Shown here piece after piece: positions 39,142-49,366 of a stretch of 64,000 bases of DNA; position 1 is the first letter of the stretch; each line of letters begins with the position of its first letter. The stretch is from Candidatus Celerinatantimonas neptuna (GTDB lineage Bacteria > Pseudomonadota > Gammaproteobacteria > Enterobacterales > Celerinatantimonadaceae), in contig OU461276.1 in the NCBI GenBank assembly GCA_911810475.1, positions 4,031,501-4,095,500 on the forward strand, in the 5' to 3' direction. The position numbers and the translations under genes are program-made. The notes under the pieces are model-generated. The model had not been told where the DNA came from and searched no databases. It was given only the letters and a program-made list of their open reading frames with translations.

Positions 39142-40374
39142 ATGTTGGAACAGACCATCGCCGTTATCTTAGCCGGCGGCGTCGGTTCAAGATTACATCC
39201 CCTCACACAGGATCGCGCTAAACCAGCCGTCCCTTTTGGTGGTAAATACCGAATTATCGATTTCACTCTAGCCAATTGCCTGCACTCTGGATTACGGCGG
39301 ATCTTAGTACTAACCCAATACAAATCACACTCTTTACACAAGCATCTCAGAGATGGCTGGTCCATTTTTAATCCGGAACTCAACGAGTATATTATCTCTG
39401 TACCGCCGCAAATGCGCGAAGGCGAAAACTGGTATCGCGGCACAGCCGATTCGATGTATCAAAATCTGTTCCTGTTAGAAAGAAGCAATATTAAATACGT
39501 GGTGATCTTATCTGGCGACCATATCTACCGGATGGACTACGTTCCAATGCTCAACCAACACATTCAAACGGGCGCAGAATTAACCATCGCCTGTATGAGT
39601 ATTCCCATCAACGAAGCGTTCCGATTTGGGATTATGAGTGTCGATGAAAGCCGCCACATCCGCTCCTTTGTTGAAAAACCAGAACATGCCGACCCGATCC
39701 CAGGCCATCCGGATCAGGCATTAGCGTCGATGGGGATCTATGTTTTCTCAGTAGATTGTCTCAAACGAAGCCTGGAAGAAAATATCAGTAACCCCAATAC
39801 CCGCCACGATTTTGGCTCAGATGTTATTCCAGGCCTGATCCAAAAAGAAGAAGTCTACGCTTATCCTTTCGGTGGCAAGGAAGGTCGGGTAAGTCGTGAT
39901 CACTACTGGCGTGATGTCGGCACCATCGACTCATACTATCAGGCCAATATGGATCTGCTTCAAACCGTTCCCCCGATTAATCTATATCAACAGGACTGGT
40001 ATATCCGCAGCTACCAAAAACCAGTTGCACCGGCCAAAATGGTTTCCGGAGCATCCGGTACGGAGGGGATCACCATTAACTCGATTATCGGAGGGGGTGT
40101 GATCGTCTCCGGTGGATGCGTTCAGAATTCAATCATCTTCCAGGATGCCCGGATACTGGATACGGCGATCGTCGAAAACAGCCTTATTTTTGACCATGTG
40201 GTGATCAACCCAGGCTGCCATATACGAAATTGTATTATTGATAAACACGTAACACTGCCACCAAAAACTCAGGTCGGCATCAACAGAGAGGAAGATGAAA
40301 AACGGTTTGTCATATCAGAACAGGGGATTGTCGTCATCCCCAAAGGCTATCAGTTTAACTCGGCAACGCACTAG
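39142..40374 (+). CDS. glgC: Glucose-1-phosphate adenylyltransferase
   Basis: 410-residue ADP-glucose pyrophosphorylase. The N-terminal ILAGGVGSRLHPLTQDRAKPAVPFGGKYRIIDFTLANC block, the RGTADSMYQN and SGDHIYRMDY motifs, SFVEKP and a left-handed beta-helix C-terminus are all normal. AAGGAG ends 6 bases before ATG 39142; the GTG at 39076 only extends the frame. No glgA, glgB or glgP is nearby, so its ADP-glucose may feed glycogen genes elsewhere, or GpgS, which in some bacteria accepts ADP-glucose. Confidence 0.96.
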   Translation: MLEQTIAVILAGGVGSRLHPLTQDRAKPAVPFGGKYRIIDFTLANCLHSGLRRILVLTQYKSHSLHKHLRDGWSIFNPELNEYIISVPPQMREGENWYRGTADSMYQNLFLLERSNIKYVVILSGDHIYRMDYVPMLNQHIQTGAELTIACMSIPINEAFRFGIMSVDESRHIRSFVEKPEHADPIPGHPDQALASMGIYVFSVDCLKRSLEENISNPNTRHDFGSDVIPGLIQKEEVYAYPFGGKEGRVSRDHYWRDVGTIDSYYQANMDLLQTVPPINLYQQDWYIRSYQKPVAPAKMVSGASGTEGITINSIIGGGVIVSGGCVQNSIIFQDARILDTAIVENSLIFDHVVINPGCHIRNCIIDKHVTLPPKTQVGINREEDEKRFVISEQGIVVIPKGYQFNSATH

Positions 40375-40392
40375 CTCAGCAACATAAGCTTC

Positions 40393-40433
40393 TTCAGGTA
40401 ACGGATGTGATATGTTCACCACCGTTACCTGAA
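40393..40433. terminator. Bidirectional hairpin between glgC and the YeeN-like gene
   Basis: Perfect 12-bp stem TTCAGGTAACGG/CCGTTACCTGAA between two convergent genes, with a 17-base loop. T-runs are poor, so termination may be partial. Confidence 0.6.
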
Positions 40434-40470
40434 CTGTCAGACATCGCAATATCAGTCAGCTACCTGAAAT

Positions 40471-41193
40471 TTAATTAGGCAACACTGCATTGTGGTAGAC
40501 ATTCTGGACATCATCATTATCGTTTAATACGTCGATAAAGTGTTGGAAAGTTTCCACATCATCACCACTTAAATCGGTACTGGTCTGTGGTACAAACGTA
40601 ATTTCTTCCACTTCAAACAATAATTCAGGGATTGCAGCGAGCAAAGCTGAACGAACTTTGTCGTATTCGGTATATGGTGCAAAAACAGTAATGATACCGT
40701 CTTCATTTTCGATCTCACTGACATCAACATCCGCTTCCATCAATGTTTCAAAAATCGCATCTTCATCATCATGTTTAAATGCAAAGACAGCCTGATGATC
40801 AAACATATGAGCAACCGCACCAGGGCCACCAATTTTCGCATCATTTTTCACAAAAGCCTGGCGCACAGATGCAAATGTCCGGCTGTTATTATCGGTCAGA
40901 CAATCCACAATCACCATGCAACCACCAGGACCAAACCCTTCATAACGCGCAGGTTCATAATCTTCCCCACCGGCATTGATCGCCCGTTCAATCGCCCGTT
41001 CAATGACGTGTCCGGGAACCTGGTCTTTTTTAGCTTTTTCAATCAACCGTCGCAGAGACAGGTTGGCATCGGGATCACTGCCGCCCTTTTTAGCGCTAAC
41101 ATAGATCTCTTTACCATATTTTGAATAAACTTTAGTCTTCGCTCCGGCTGTTTTGGCCATCGACACTTTCCGGACTTCGTAGGCTCTTCCCAT
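40471..41193 (-). CDS. YebC/PmpR-family protein, YeeN type
   Basis: 240 residues. The [53 protein letters not shown] and closing [11 protein letters not shown] blocks mark the YebC family; the GRAYEVRK start and [11 protein letters not shown] resemble the YeeN branch. Family members are ribosome-associated rescue factors for proline stretches or transcription factors; which applies to YeeN is not settled. ATG 41193 preferred over TTG 41202. Confidence 0.88.
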   Translation of the reverse strand: MGRAYEVRKVSMAKTAGAKTKVYSKYGKEIYVSAKKGGSDPDANLSLRRLIEKAKKDQVPGHVIERAIERAINAGGEDYEPARYEGFGPGGCMVIVDCLTDNNSRTFASVRQAFVKNDAKIGGPGAVAHMFDHQAVFAFKHDDEDAIFETLMEADVDVSEIENEDGIITVFAPYTEYDKVRSALLAAIPELLFEVEEITFVPQTSTDLSGDDVETFQHFIDVLNDNDDVQNVYHNAVLPN

Positions 41194-41257
41194 TGGTTCC
41201 AACTTGAAATATTAATTAAAAAAGTAAACTGATTTTACCAATAGCAGACCAATAGCT

Positions 41258-41377
41258 CTAGGGCGTGATGACGTTTGGCGATGGTTTTTGCAGCTTTTTG
41301 CTGTTTATTTAGACAAGTCAGGTTCTCTACCGTGTAGTCATCTCCACAAATCAGGACCTAACGATGAATAAATAAAC
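41258..41377. repeat. MITE-like element, family A, right end lost
   Basis: CTAGGGCGTGATGACGTTTG followed by GGTTTTTGCAGCTTTTTGCTG closely follows the left half of the copy at 18052, then CCTAACGATGAAT matches later sequence. No right inverted repeat is present. Confidence 0.7.
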
Positions 41378-41401
41378 AGCCAGTCAAAAGTTCAACTGGC
41401 T
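41378..41401 (-). terminator. Hairpin downstream of the chemoreceptor gene
   Basis: AGCCAGT/ACTGGCT stem; on the minus strand it is followed by a T-rich tract (GTTTATTTATT), so it can end the chemoreceptor transcript. A plus-strand T-run also follows. Confidence 0.55.
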
Positions 41402-41468
41402 GAGATCTGTTTTTTCACCCAAAACAAATTGTGAATTCGAACAACACTCAATCATCACCCCACACAGA

Positions 41469-43115
41469 TTACACTTTAAATGTTGCCATCTGGTCTGCCA
41501 GCTCACGTGTTGACAGTTGCGCCTGCCCTGTAGCGGTACGTGATTCTTCAACAAATGACAGTAATTCGCTCGAATCGGTCCGGATATTATCCATATTGGT
41601 ACTGATATTCCCCATCACCATACTCTGCTGCTCTGTCGCAGAAGCAATCTGAGCCGAACTATCAAGCACACGCTGAATGGCTTCCACAATCTTATCCAAA
41701 GCCTGCTGAGTGGACTCTGTTGATTCAACCACATTTTGAATGTCTTTGGCGTTTTCCTCCATGGCACTCACCGCATCACTCACTCCCTGATTGATAAGGC
41801 CAACGGTATCCTGGATCTCTTTGGTTGATGACTGGGTTTTCATCGCCAGATTACGCACTTCTTCTGCAACCACGGCAAACCCCCGGCCCGACTCCCCGGC
41901 CCGGGCCGCTTCAATCGCCGCATTCAACGCCAATAAGTTCGTCTGCTCAGCGATACTGCCAATCACATCCATAACAGATTGAATATTGCGACTCTCAACA
42001 TCCAGACGACTAATTATTTCCTGAGACTGAGTCAGGCTGTCTGCCAGTTCATGAATTTTCTGAATGGCAGCATGAATATCATGGCTGGATTGAGAAACCT
42101 CATGCTGTGCCTGATTAGACTGTTCTGATGAATGCTGGGCTTGAGTCGATATTTCCTGAATAGCGTCATGCATTTCTGAAATTGAACCGGCCGCTTCTTC
42201 AACAGAGCTATTTTGTTGTTTCGCCTTATCCCCGGTTTGTCCAGAAATATGCGTCAGATCATTCATTCGTTCATCAATCAATGATGACTGAGAAGATGCA
42301 TCATGAATTAAATTATGCAAATGAGCCAAAAACTGGTTCGTCATCTGGGCTAACTGGGCCAACTCATTCGTGCCATCATCTTTAAGACGACGGGTCAGAT
42401 CACCACCCGAAGCACTTAATTCACGCATATTCTCAGTCAGACGCCGAAGCTGACGACAAATCATACTTGGCACCACAATACTAAATAAGATACCCAAAAC
42501 AATCGCAATGGCTGAAATCATCACAATCAGTTTTAACTGCAACGCTTCCAGATAATGGGTATGATCTGAAATCTGCTCACGGTGGTAATCCAGTTCTTCT
42601 TCAAATTTGTCATAAAATGTCCGCAGATGGTAAAAACTATCATGCTGCTGATGCACCAACACATCATAGGCTTTTTCGTACTCTGCATTTTGCGTAAATT
42701 GCACGACCTGCAAAGTCAGCATTTTCCAATCCCGAAAAGCGGTCTCAAACTCCTGATTATCTTCTGGAAACAGCTTCACTCCAGGAATAGACCCTTTCAC
42801 CCTCGCGGCTTTCATCCGGTCATAAGCCTGCTGCTGATTTTCCCGAAATGCAGACAATTTATTATCAGAGGCCTCATCATGACGGGTCAGTGCAACATAA
42901 TCGCGAAGCGCAACCACTGACTGATACAAATCCCTGTCTGCATTTAACGCCATAACCGATGCCGGGGCCAAATGATCCGTTAAGTACCGGGTATCGGTCG
43001 ATAATCGTTCATTACTGCGCCATCCAATAATGGCCAAAATCAGAATCAATACAGTAAGCAATATAATTGGTGTGGCAATCTGCGATCGAACCGTTAATTT
43101 TTTTAGAAGATTCAT
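41469..43115 (-). CDS. Methyl-accepting chemotaxis protein
   Basis: 548 residues. Membrane helix 1 (about 15-33), a periplasmic four-helix-bundle sensor rich in charged residues, helix 2 (about 190-212), HAMP ([23 protein letters not shown]), then a long signalling coiled coil with the hairpin tip [38 protein letters not shown]. There is no C-terminal CheR/CheB pentapeptide. The ligand is unknown. It is the last clear core gene before the prophage. Confidence 0.95.
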   Translation of the reverse strand: MNLLKKLTVRSQIATPIILLTVLILILAIIGWRSNERLSTDTRYLTDHLAPASVMALNADRDLYQSVVALRDYVALTRHDEASDNKLSAFRENQQQAYDRMKAARVKGSIPGVKLFPEDNQEFETAFRDWKMLTLQVVQFTQNAEYEKAYDVLVHQQHDSFYHLRTFYDKFEEELDYHREQISDHTHYLEALQLKLIVMISAIAIVLGILFSIVVPSMICRQLRRLTENMRELSASGGDLTRRLKDDGTNELAQLAQMTNQFLAHLHNLIHDASSQSSLIDERMNDLTHISGQTGDKAKQQNSSVEEAAGSISEMHDAIQEISTQAQHSSEQSNQAQHEVSQSSHDIHAAIQKIHELADSLTQSQEIISRLDVESRNIQSVMDVIGSIAEQTNLLALNAAIEAARAGESGRGFAVVAEEVRNLAMKTQSSTKEIQDTVGLINQGVSDAVSAMEENAKDIQNVVESTESTQQALDKIVEAIQRVLDSSAQIASATEQQSMVMGNISTNMDNIRTDSSELLSFVEESRTATGQAQLSTRELADQMATFKV

Positions 43116-43944
43116 CCGATATTTCCCGTGCTAGCTAAACGCTCTCAACCAACTCCATCTCAAACCTGAACCAGGATAATGAATGCTGTTTATATTGAGC
43201 ACATTTATAAGACCATGATGGGCAGCATTACTGTTCATTTCATCCTGAAGTTGCCATTGCGTCGATTGCTGCGCAATGTATCACCTCAAGAAACAGCAAA
43301 CAGCTGCCAAACTATCACCTAAGTAAGTAATAGCCCTCTTATAAAATTAGCAAAAGAAAAGACAAACGTATGAAAAAACATCTAAATAACCTCAACTACA
43401 AAAAGAAGTTACAACTAAATCACGATTCATTCATACAGACAAAACAGTTTTCTGATGAGAACATCCAGACTAAGCTAAGAGCAAACATATGCGCCATAAT
43501 TATTTTACAGCTCGCTAAAATCGGGCTTAATCCTCTGCCAAAAGGTATCCCGGGTGAAATTTAATAGATTGAATAAGTGAGCGAGGCATTAATCACAAAG
43601 AAAAATAAACGTTCGAATTAAGATAAAGGAAAAGTCACTTGAAAAGCACGCGGAAACATCGCATCCAACTCTGCTTCTGCTGCGTACTACGCCTGTGTCT
43701 GGTTATTTTTATCCAGGCCTAACAATTTGAACAGTTTTGTCCAACCTGTACCTGTTGCCTTGAGCCATCAAGACAAGAAACATACCAAGCCTGAACCCCA
43801 CAATAAGCATTTCGCCCATCTAAATCGGCGATGACATTCACAAAATTGGGTAAGCTGGAATTATTTCCTGCAACCATAGTCACATAGAGTACTCATTTAA
43901 CATACGGTAACAGATAGCGGAAGTGTCCCTTCACAGGGCCTTTA
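43116..43944. other. Gap with faint phage-like coding remnants
   Basis: About 830 bases with no intact gene. On the minus strand at about 43620-43730 a frame reads LGLDKNNQTQA, stop, YAAEAELDAMFPRAFQVTF, which looks like a decayed gene with an in-frame stop. A 64-codon plus-strand frame at 43370 has no strong ribosome site and no recognisable relatives. The boundary between core and prophage lies somewhere in this stretch. Confidence 0.4.
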
Positions 43945-44139
43945 CTATCCAGCCATCGCATCATAGTAGTTATACAAACGAATCAGCTCATTAAAATTGA
44001 CCCCGGTTTTGTTAGGGACAGTACCAACCAGGTGAACCACAGTCTGAGCCAGAGGCCCCAACACAGGTAATGCTTCAATCGCATAAACAGTTACACCGTT
44101 CAGATCAAAATTTTGAATAGGTGATAAGGTGACACTCAT
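43945..44139 (-). CDS. Small unknown protein in prophage remnant
   Basis: ATG 44139 has AGAGGC about 7 bases upstream and opens a 64-residue frame starting MSVTLSPIQNFDLNGVTVYAIEALP and ending LIRLYNYYDAMAG. The frame stays open upstream to 44337, so a longer 130-residue protein is possible. It resembles small phage proteins in size and place, but I do not recognise it. Confidence 0.4.
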   Translation of the reverse strand: MSVTLSPIQNFDLNGVTVYAIEALPVLGPLAQTVVHLVGTVPNKTGVNFNELIRLYNYYDAMAG

Positions 44140-44428
44140 GCTTCGCCTCTTGAGTAATCGGAGTAGATGATTGGCATCCAGACAACCTACTTTGCCATTA
44201 AGCCGCAACATGACCGCCAGTGCGAGGATCAACACGATTTTACCGTCAGCCTGATGATGCCAGCGGCTATTAAGCCGAAAAAATTGCAGGATCGGGTAAT
44301 CCTGAATTTCTGACTTACTTTGATTCGCTATACACATTTTCTGTTTGTAAAGAACATTAAAGCATTAATACTTTGGTATGATTAATCTTGATTATTAATT
44401 TCATGATGAGTAACCTTAGCCCCGCTTG

Positions 44429-44493
44429 ACGGCCCTTTGATGACTTTATATTAACGTTCGATTAGCCATCAACGGGGTCAAAGGGTCCCGTCA
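44429..44493. terminator. Imperfect hairpin in prophage remnant
   Basis: GACGGCCCTTTGA and TCAAAGGGTCCCGTC pair with one bulge across a 36-base loop. It lies just after the end of the decayed gene at 44495 and may be its old terminator. Confidence 0.4.
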
Positions 44494-44494
44494 G

Positions 44495-45428
44495 CTATTT
44501 ACCGAAAACTGAGCCGGTTACTTTGGCCCGCCAGATCATAGTAAAAAGGAAATTATCCTTCTCTGGCACATTAAGCTGCGCCATGCGATATTTCCGCCAT
44601 GCGCTTGCGTCAGTGCCAGCATCTTCTAAGCGGTTAATTTCACGACTAACAGCTCGACAAGCGAGTATCGGCTAGAACGAGCCAAAACAGCTTTAACTGC
44701 TTTCTTTTGCGCTTCAGTGGATTTTATCGCATCATAATATTTGTCATCAGAAAACGCAGTCAGTGAAGCATTCCACCGAGAAGCATAAGCATCAATAGTT
44801 GCCTGTTCGACATTATTTTCAATAACCAAATAGCTTGTTATTTTTATCTTTGAAAGATTGCATCATGTAATTCGCTCCATGCAATAAGCTCATAAGTACC
44901 GTCAGCAGTAAATCGATATGTTTATCCAGAAGATACGGGAATGCATCGAAAATAGTATTAATCAGCTGTGGGTGAATACCCCCTTGCCTTTGCAATAACA
45001 GTTCTATCCAGATCACATTACAACCAAATATCGACACCTTCCTCGCTACTGGTTATTAAATCAATAAAATGGGTAGATATATCCGTATTAACAGACGAAC
45101 CCCCAATAGAACGTGAACTATTAGCTAACATATTGGTTCGTATTTTTTCAAATAAGAATCAATCGCTGATTTAGTTTTAAGAGCTGTCATAAACGCAGAA
45201 TCATTAGTGAATCACCAGTGGCTTTAATCGCATTGCCTTTAGATAAAGTCGATGCGTCCGGTAAACGCTCTGCAGAAATTAGTCCTGCATCCAAACATCT
45301 CCCACCACCTTGAAGAATTCTCTATAACAGTATAATTTCAGATTGAAGGTGATCAACATTTACCACATAAGCCTTTGCTTGTTTCAACACATCTGCATCA
45401 ACGGCAATAAGTATCTTTTTCTGATCCG
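44495..45428 (-). pseudogene. Decayed late phage gene(s)
   Basis: Coding-like segments appear in changing frames on the minus strand: ADVLKQAKAYVVNVDHLQSE (about 45330-45420), SIGGSSVNTDISTHFIDL (about 45070-45120), NNVEQATIDAYASRWNASL (44760-44820) and SREINRLEDAGTDASAWRKY ending VTGSVFGK at 44495. Several frameshifts and stops separate them. The last part has the W-R-x-Y-R pattern of phage tail-fibre-associated proteins, but this is a weak guess. Clearly non-functional. Confidence 0.5.
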
Positions 45429-45627
45429 CTAATATTCATCCTGACGGGACGCCTCCTGCGCATGCAGTTCGAAGGTCTTTCGGCGATAATAAAAGTTCTC
45501 TGTTGCAGTAAAAATCTGTGACTAAGATACCAATAAATATTGCAATTTTATTTAAATCAATTGTGCCAAACAGCCCGGTAATTACCCCCCATAGATAGGA
45601 GATTTTGCTAAACAATGACTCTTTCAT
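45429..45627 (-). pseudogene. Frameshifted phage holin
   Basis: MKESLFSKISYLWGVITGLFGTIDLNKIAIFIGIL resembles the HP1-type holin family: short N-terminus and two hydrophobic stretches. After GILV the frame slips: the other frame continues NFYYRRKTFELHAQEA and stops at 45429, the expected basic tail. A single indel thus breaks the gene. Holins open the inner membrane for endolysin. Confidence 0.55.
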
Positions 45628-45914
45628 AGGCGATAGTTAACGACAGTCCGAAATACACAGACACTCGATTAATGAGTTATAAATTAATAACAAAACTACC
45701 AAACAGGCGGCAAAGGAAGATAGAACAATGAAATTCCGAGACCCAGAAACAAAAAATTCCGCCATCAGGCAAGGTCTTACCTTATAGATGATACTGTGAC
45801 ATTTCAGTGGAACTGATCAAACGAAAACAAAAATAAGATCACATTTTTAAAAACCAGAGATAATATTGACTATATTAATAATAATATTCCTAATCTGACA
45901 TATACGGTCTTCAG

Positions 45915-46808
45915 ATGATTTCCAATCGCAATTTTTTCTTCTATGTCATGGGGTCTCATGTTCTTCCCCATCTTTCCAGTCAGACATCACTCACTGACTT
46001 AAACATTCACGATCACCTGCAATCTATTTCATGGGGCATGTGGTATAGCCACACCCAGCTGCAACATCTTACATCTGCCAGCCAACTGTATATTTGGGAT
46101 GGTGATGATGGAAATCTGCTTAAACGCCCATCTTATACAAAGCCTGTGATTCAATTTGCCCAGGGCGGTGGCCAGCTCGGCGTCACACTAGGAGGGAATC
46201 CCCCTTCCACCGACAAACTCATCAACCCGATCAGTCATCTTTATCAAAAACCAGATGATTTCATCAAGCTGCTTCTGAGTATTCAGTCTTCACTTAATGG
46301 CTATCTTGATTTTATTGATCTAGACATTGAAAACCCGCAACTTGACGAATGGACAACCGCTCACTGGACAAAACTCAATGCCACCTTAAATAAAATTCGC
46401 CAATATCCAAGTACTAAAGAAATTAAAATCTTACTGACGATCCCTCAGGCTTCCAATTACTGGAGCCACAAACCCGGTTACCAGGCCCTTCGTAACTCAG
46501 ATATTCTCAAAAACACCGCGATTGATTTCATCAATATTATGGATATGGATACCAAACAGCATCCACAGGCCAGTATCTGGATCAACTGGATTGCTCAAAC
46601 GCAGGAGTTTTTCTCACTTGATCCTCAATCGGAACAGCTAAAAACAGTAGTGACCTTTGAATCAAACACCGACAAAATGACAACCGATCTATTTGAACAG
46701 GTCATTCGGGAGTTAATACGCAGGGGTTATCATTATATTGCGTTATTCAAGCTAGATAGTGATGGGCTCAAAAAGTTTAAAACCATCATCCAGGGCAATC
46801 ATGATTAA
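45915..46808 (+). CDS. GH18 (chitinase-like) domain protein
   Basis: 297 residues, intact, on the opposite strand to the surrounding phage genes. FIDLDIE preceded by LD gives the GH18 signature DxxDxDxE (about residue 135), with the catalytic Glu present. ISWGMWYS near the start and INIMDMDT, where GH18 enzymes have the MxYD-type strand, support a TIM barrel. There is no signal peptide. It could degrade chitin-like or peptidoglycan-related glycans, or bind them as an inactive lectin. Possibly a lysogenic cargo gene. A TTGACT at 45866 may be its -35 box. Confidence 0.62.
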   Translation: MISNRNFFFYVMGSHVLPHLSSQTSLTDLNIHDHLQSISWGMWYSHTQLQHLTSASQLYIWDGDDGNLLKRPSYTKPVIQFAQGGGQLGVTLGGNPPSTDKLINPISHLYQKPDDFIKLLLSIQSSLNGYLDFIDLDIENPQLDEWTTAHWTKLNATLNKIRQYPSTKEIKILLTIPQASNYWSHKPGYQALRNSDILKNTAIDFINIMDMDTKQHPQASIWINWIAQTQEFFSLDPQSEQLKTVVTFESNTDKMTTDLFEQVIRELIRRGYHYIALFKLDSDGLKKFKTIIQGNHD

Positions 46809-46894
46809 TAAGATCACACATCGGATGATGGTTTTAAAAACACATCAAGAAGCTATTTACTCTAAAAACACAGTTTTCGCCAGCACCACTGAAA

Positions 46895-47488
46895 TCAAGC
46901 CACCTTCATTGCTTCAGCCTTTTCCTCTTCTATACGTTTATCCATCACTAAAATAGCCTCAGTTCGCTGAGCCAACAGCCACTTAACCAGAGAATTAATA
47001 TAGGATTTATATTGTTTAAAACGTTCAACCGTTACCGGTAATTGTTCACAAAAGACAGCAAACATTGTTTCATCTGTCCAGGGGGTCCCCCCCTGTTCAC
47101 AAGCCTGACATTTAATCGTCTTACGGTGGCGAAGCACTCTACCTGTGCCATTGCATTCCGGGCAATGGCCCCCCTGTTGGTTCATAGCCATGGCAACCGA
47201 GGTCACACATAACGCAGTGACCGCCTGCTGAGGATAAAATTCCCGCCAGTTATCAGTTAAAAGCTGTGCCGACTGCTGAAAAACCAGGTGCATCAACTCA
47301 GTCAACGCATGACGATCATTATTACATTCAGCCATTAAAAGTAAAAAGCCAACCGGAGCATCATGCCAGACAATACCAACAGCCGCTAACTGTTCATCAA
47401 CAGACTGAAGTGTTTCCCCACCAGTGTTCTCACTATAACGAACGGCTGTTAATCCAAATTTTGTTAATAACTTTTCAATTCTGATCAT
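46895..47488 (-). CDS. Phage antitermination Q-like zinc-finger protein
   Basis: 197 residues from ATG 47488, which has GGGGGAA upstream and overlaps the dnaC-like stop in an ATGA. A DnaJ-like zinc motif CPECNGTGR...CQAC lies at about residues 105-130. This architecture and its place after the replication genes match late-gene antiterminators of lambdoid phages (Q or DUF1133 type). Still intact, although its targets are gone. Confidence 0.6.
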   Translation of the reverse strand: MIRIEKLLTKFGLTAVRYSENTGGETLQSVDEQLAAVGIVWHDAPVGFLLLMAECNNDRHALTELMHLVFQQSAQLLTDNWREFYPQQAVTALCVTSVAMAMNQQGGHCPECNGTGRVLRHRKTIKCQACEQGGTPWTDETMFAVFCEQLPVTVERFKQYKSYINSLVKWLLAQRTEAILVMDKRIEEEKAEAMKVA

Positions 47489-48179
47489 ACGTTCCCCCGA
47501 CTCAATCGCCGATAACTGGGCCAATCAAACGTCAACCACATTGAATGCCCTTCAAGAATTCGATCCAGCACCCGTAAATCAATCACATCCGATAAACTGT
47601 TCTTATCTAAATTTGTTAAAATACCGGTTGGGTTTTGCTCCATCAAACGTCGGTTAATCATTTCATTCAACATGACTTGCTCATTGTTATTGCCACGCTA
47701 AATACCTACTTCGTCAATCACTAACACATCACAAATTGCCAGCCATTAAAGTAATTTGGTCTCTGAATACAGGATATCTTTACGGTAAGTCGCTCTTATT
47801 TTCACCATTAACCGTTGCAATGACAGCTCACCCCCCTTTTTGATAATTATATCACCAATTACACTCGCAAGATGATTTTTCCCCGTACCAGGGCTTCCTA
47901 ACATCACAAAGCTGTCTGCCCTTTTTCAAAATACTCAAGCTATTGATGAACCACTCTCAAATTATGCTGCTGACGCTACTGTTGAGCCGACGTCTAAAAA
48001 GCGTGATGAGTCATATAATTATCAAGAGAACAATGCGCATGCGACTTTCGTATCCCGCTTCGGCCCAATGTCGCAGACAACTTGCTCTGAATGCGCAGCC
48101 TGACACACTCGCAGGAAAAACGCGCTGCTTCACTGTCCCGATAACGCCATAACTCCTCAATGCTTCGAAACGTTGTCAT
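47485..48179 (-). pseudogene. Phage DnaC-like helicase loader, inactivated
   Basis: The start (ATG 48179, GAGG upstream) reads SKLSATLGRSGIRKSHAHCSLDNY, the DnaC N-terminal block. Frameshifts follow, then MLGSPGTGKNHLA (Walker A), ICDVLVIDEVGI (Walker B) and the closing TGILTNLD...DRILEGHSMWLTFDWPSYRR. Two in-frame stops interrupt it (after TKLL and after DEVGI). The family loads the replicative helicase at the phage origin. It ends in an ATGA overlap with the Q-like gene. Confidence 0.85.
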
Positions 48180-48228
48180 ACTTTTACGACTCCTCAGGCA
48201 GCGGATAATCAGCCTGCTCACCGGGTAA

Positions 48229-48980
48229 TTAATTGGCCCCAAAAGTAGCCTGCCCAGATCGGGCTGGTTTCGCTTTCGCCCACATATTCTGTCGACGCAT
48301 GCCGTTACGCCAGGCAGCAATCCAATCCCGGTTTTTATACCCTTTGGCCCGCATGGCATCTGCCCAGGTTGCTGTTGCCGACTCAAGGCTCAACACAAAC
48401 CCTTCCTGAGCGTCATACCAGGCTCTCATCGCATCATTCACAACGAACGAGCCCGGTAATTCACTCTGATTTCGTTGCCGGGTTGACGGAGATTTTCCTC
48501 CGGGCGTTATCGCAAAAGGAGCTTCAAATGAATCAAATTCACTCTTTAAACCACAAGGGCTATGGGGTTATTCTTTTCAAATGACGGATCTATTGATGGT
48601 TTGTAGCCAGATTTAGCCCCCGGTTGAAGCGTTTTTTGCCCCCGGATAACTTTCTGCCCCGGTTGCATTTCACCCGCAGCTAAAACAACCTGATGAAGAC
48701 GGGTCATATTAATCTGGTAGTAATTGGTATCATTGGTGATCTTACCTTCACTGGTCGTTTTCAGGCGATTTTTCACCGTGATAAACTCCGCGACAATCAA
48801 CTGGCGAATTTGCGTTTTTACAGTCGAAACCGATACCGTACATTTTCGGGCGATCGTCGAAACCGATGGCCAACACAACCCTTCATCATTCGCAAAATCA
48901 GCCAGACGCAACATAATCAACTTGGTATTCCCTTTAAAAGCCGGGGCATCCCAAACATCGGTCATTAACTTAATCGACAT
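48229..48980 (-). pseudogene. Phage O-like replication protein, frameshifted
   Basis: The first 144 residues are a winged-helix domain (MSIKLMTDVWDAPAFKGNTKLIMLRLADFAND..VSTIARKCTVSVSTVKTQIRQL), typical of lambdoid replication initiators. Near 48570 the frame slips at a run of C: the protein continues in the next frame as SEFDSFEAPFAIT and ends WIAAWRNGMRRQNMWAKAKP at 48229. A single indel splits what should be one protein of about 250 residues. Confidence 0.75.
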
Positions 48981-49120
48981 AACAACACTTATTCCTTTCC
49001 ATAATCATCGGTTCATCGGTTTTCAAAGGATGTGTTGGCACAGACCCATAAGCCTCTTACTCTCTCTTTAAAAAATAATGAGTTTTTCACTTCGCCCCGA
49101 TAACCCAAATATCAGCTCGT

Positions 49121-49366
49121 TCAGGCATCCTGAGATTTAAAACGCTCGGGAGGGTACAAATCCGGGCGAAGCTCCCAACAGGGAATGCCACTGACCTGTT
49201 CACCCATCAGCACCCATTTCCCGGGGACGCGTCCCAGTTGAACCCATTTGCACACATTATTCTGGCGAAGACCGGCTGCCCCATCCGAAAGACGATTGAC
49301 CGAATCGGTCAGTCGTTTCTGTCCACCACACGCATAAATTGCCGCATGAAGTGCCGATAGATACAT
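49121..49366 (-). CDS. Cro-like phage repressor (YdaS/Cro family)
   Basis: 81 residues: a helix-turn-helix with LRQNNVCKWVQLGRVPGKW and the typical tail CWELRPDLYPPERF. First gene of the leftward early operon of the prophage. AAAGGA lies before the ATG. Its start codon overlaps the ATG of the CI remnant on the other strand, so the operator region that should separate them is gone. Confidence 0.75.
   Translation of the reverse strand: MYLSALHAAIYACGGQKRLTDSVNRLSDGAAGLRQNNVCKWVQLGRVPGKWVLMGEQVSGIPCWELRPDLYPPERFKSQDA

Noticed and set aside
40401-40421. CRP-like site TGTGA...TCAC between glgC and the yeeN-like gene
   Set aside because: Spacing is 5 instead of 6, and it forms the loop of a terminator between convergent genes.
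43370-43564. 64-codon frame starting MKKHLNNLNYKKK
   Set aside because: Composition is AT-driven, the ribosome site is weak and no family resemblance was found.
47943-48584. Plus-strand frames in the prophage replication region
   Set aside because: They lie opposite the dnaC- and O-like remnants, whose protein similarity is clear on the minus strand.
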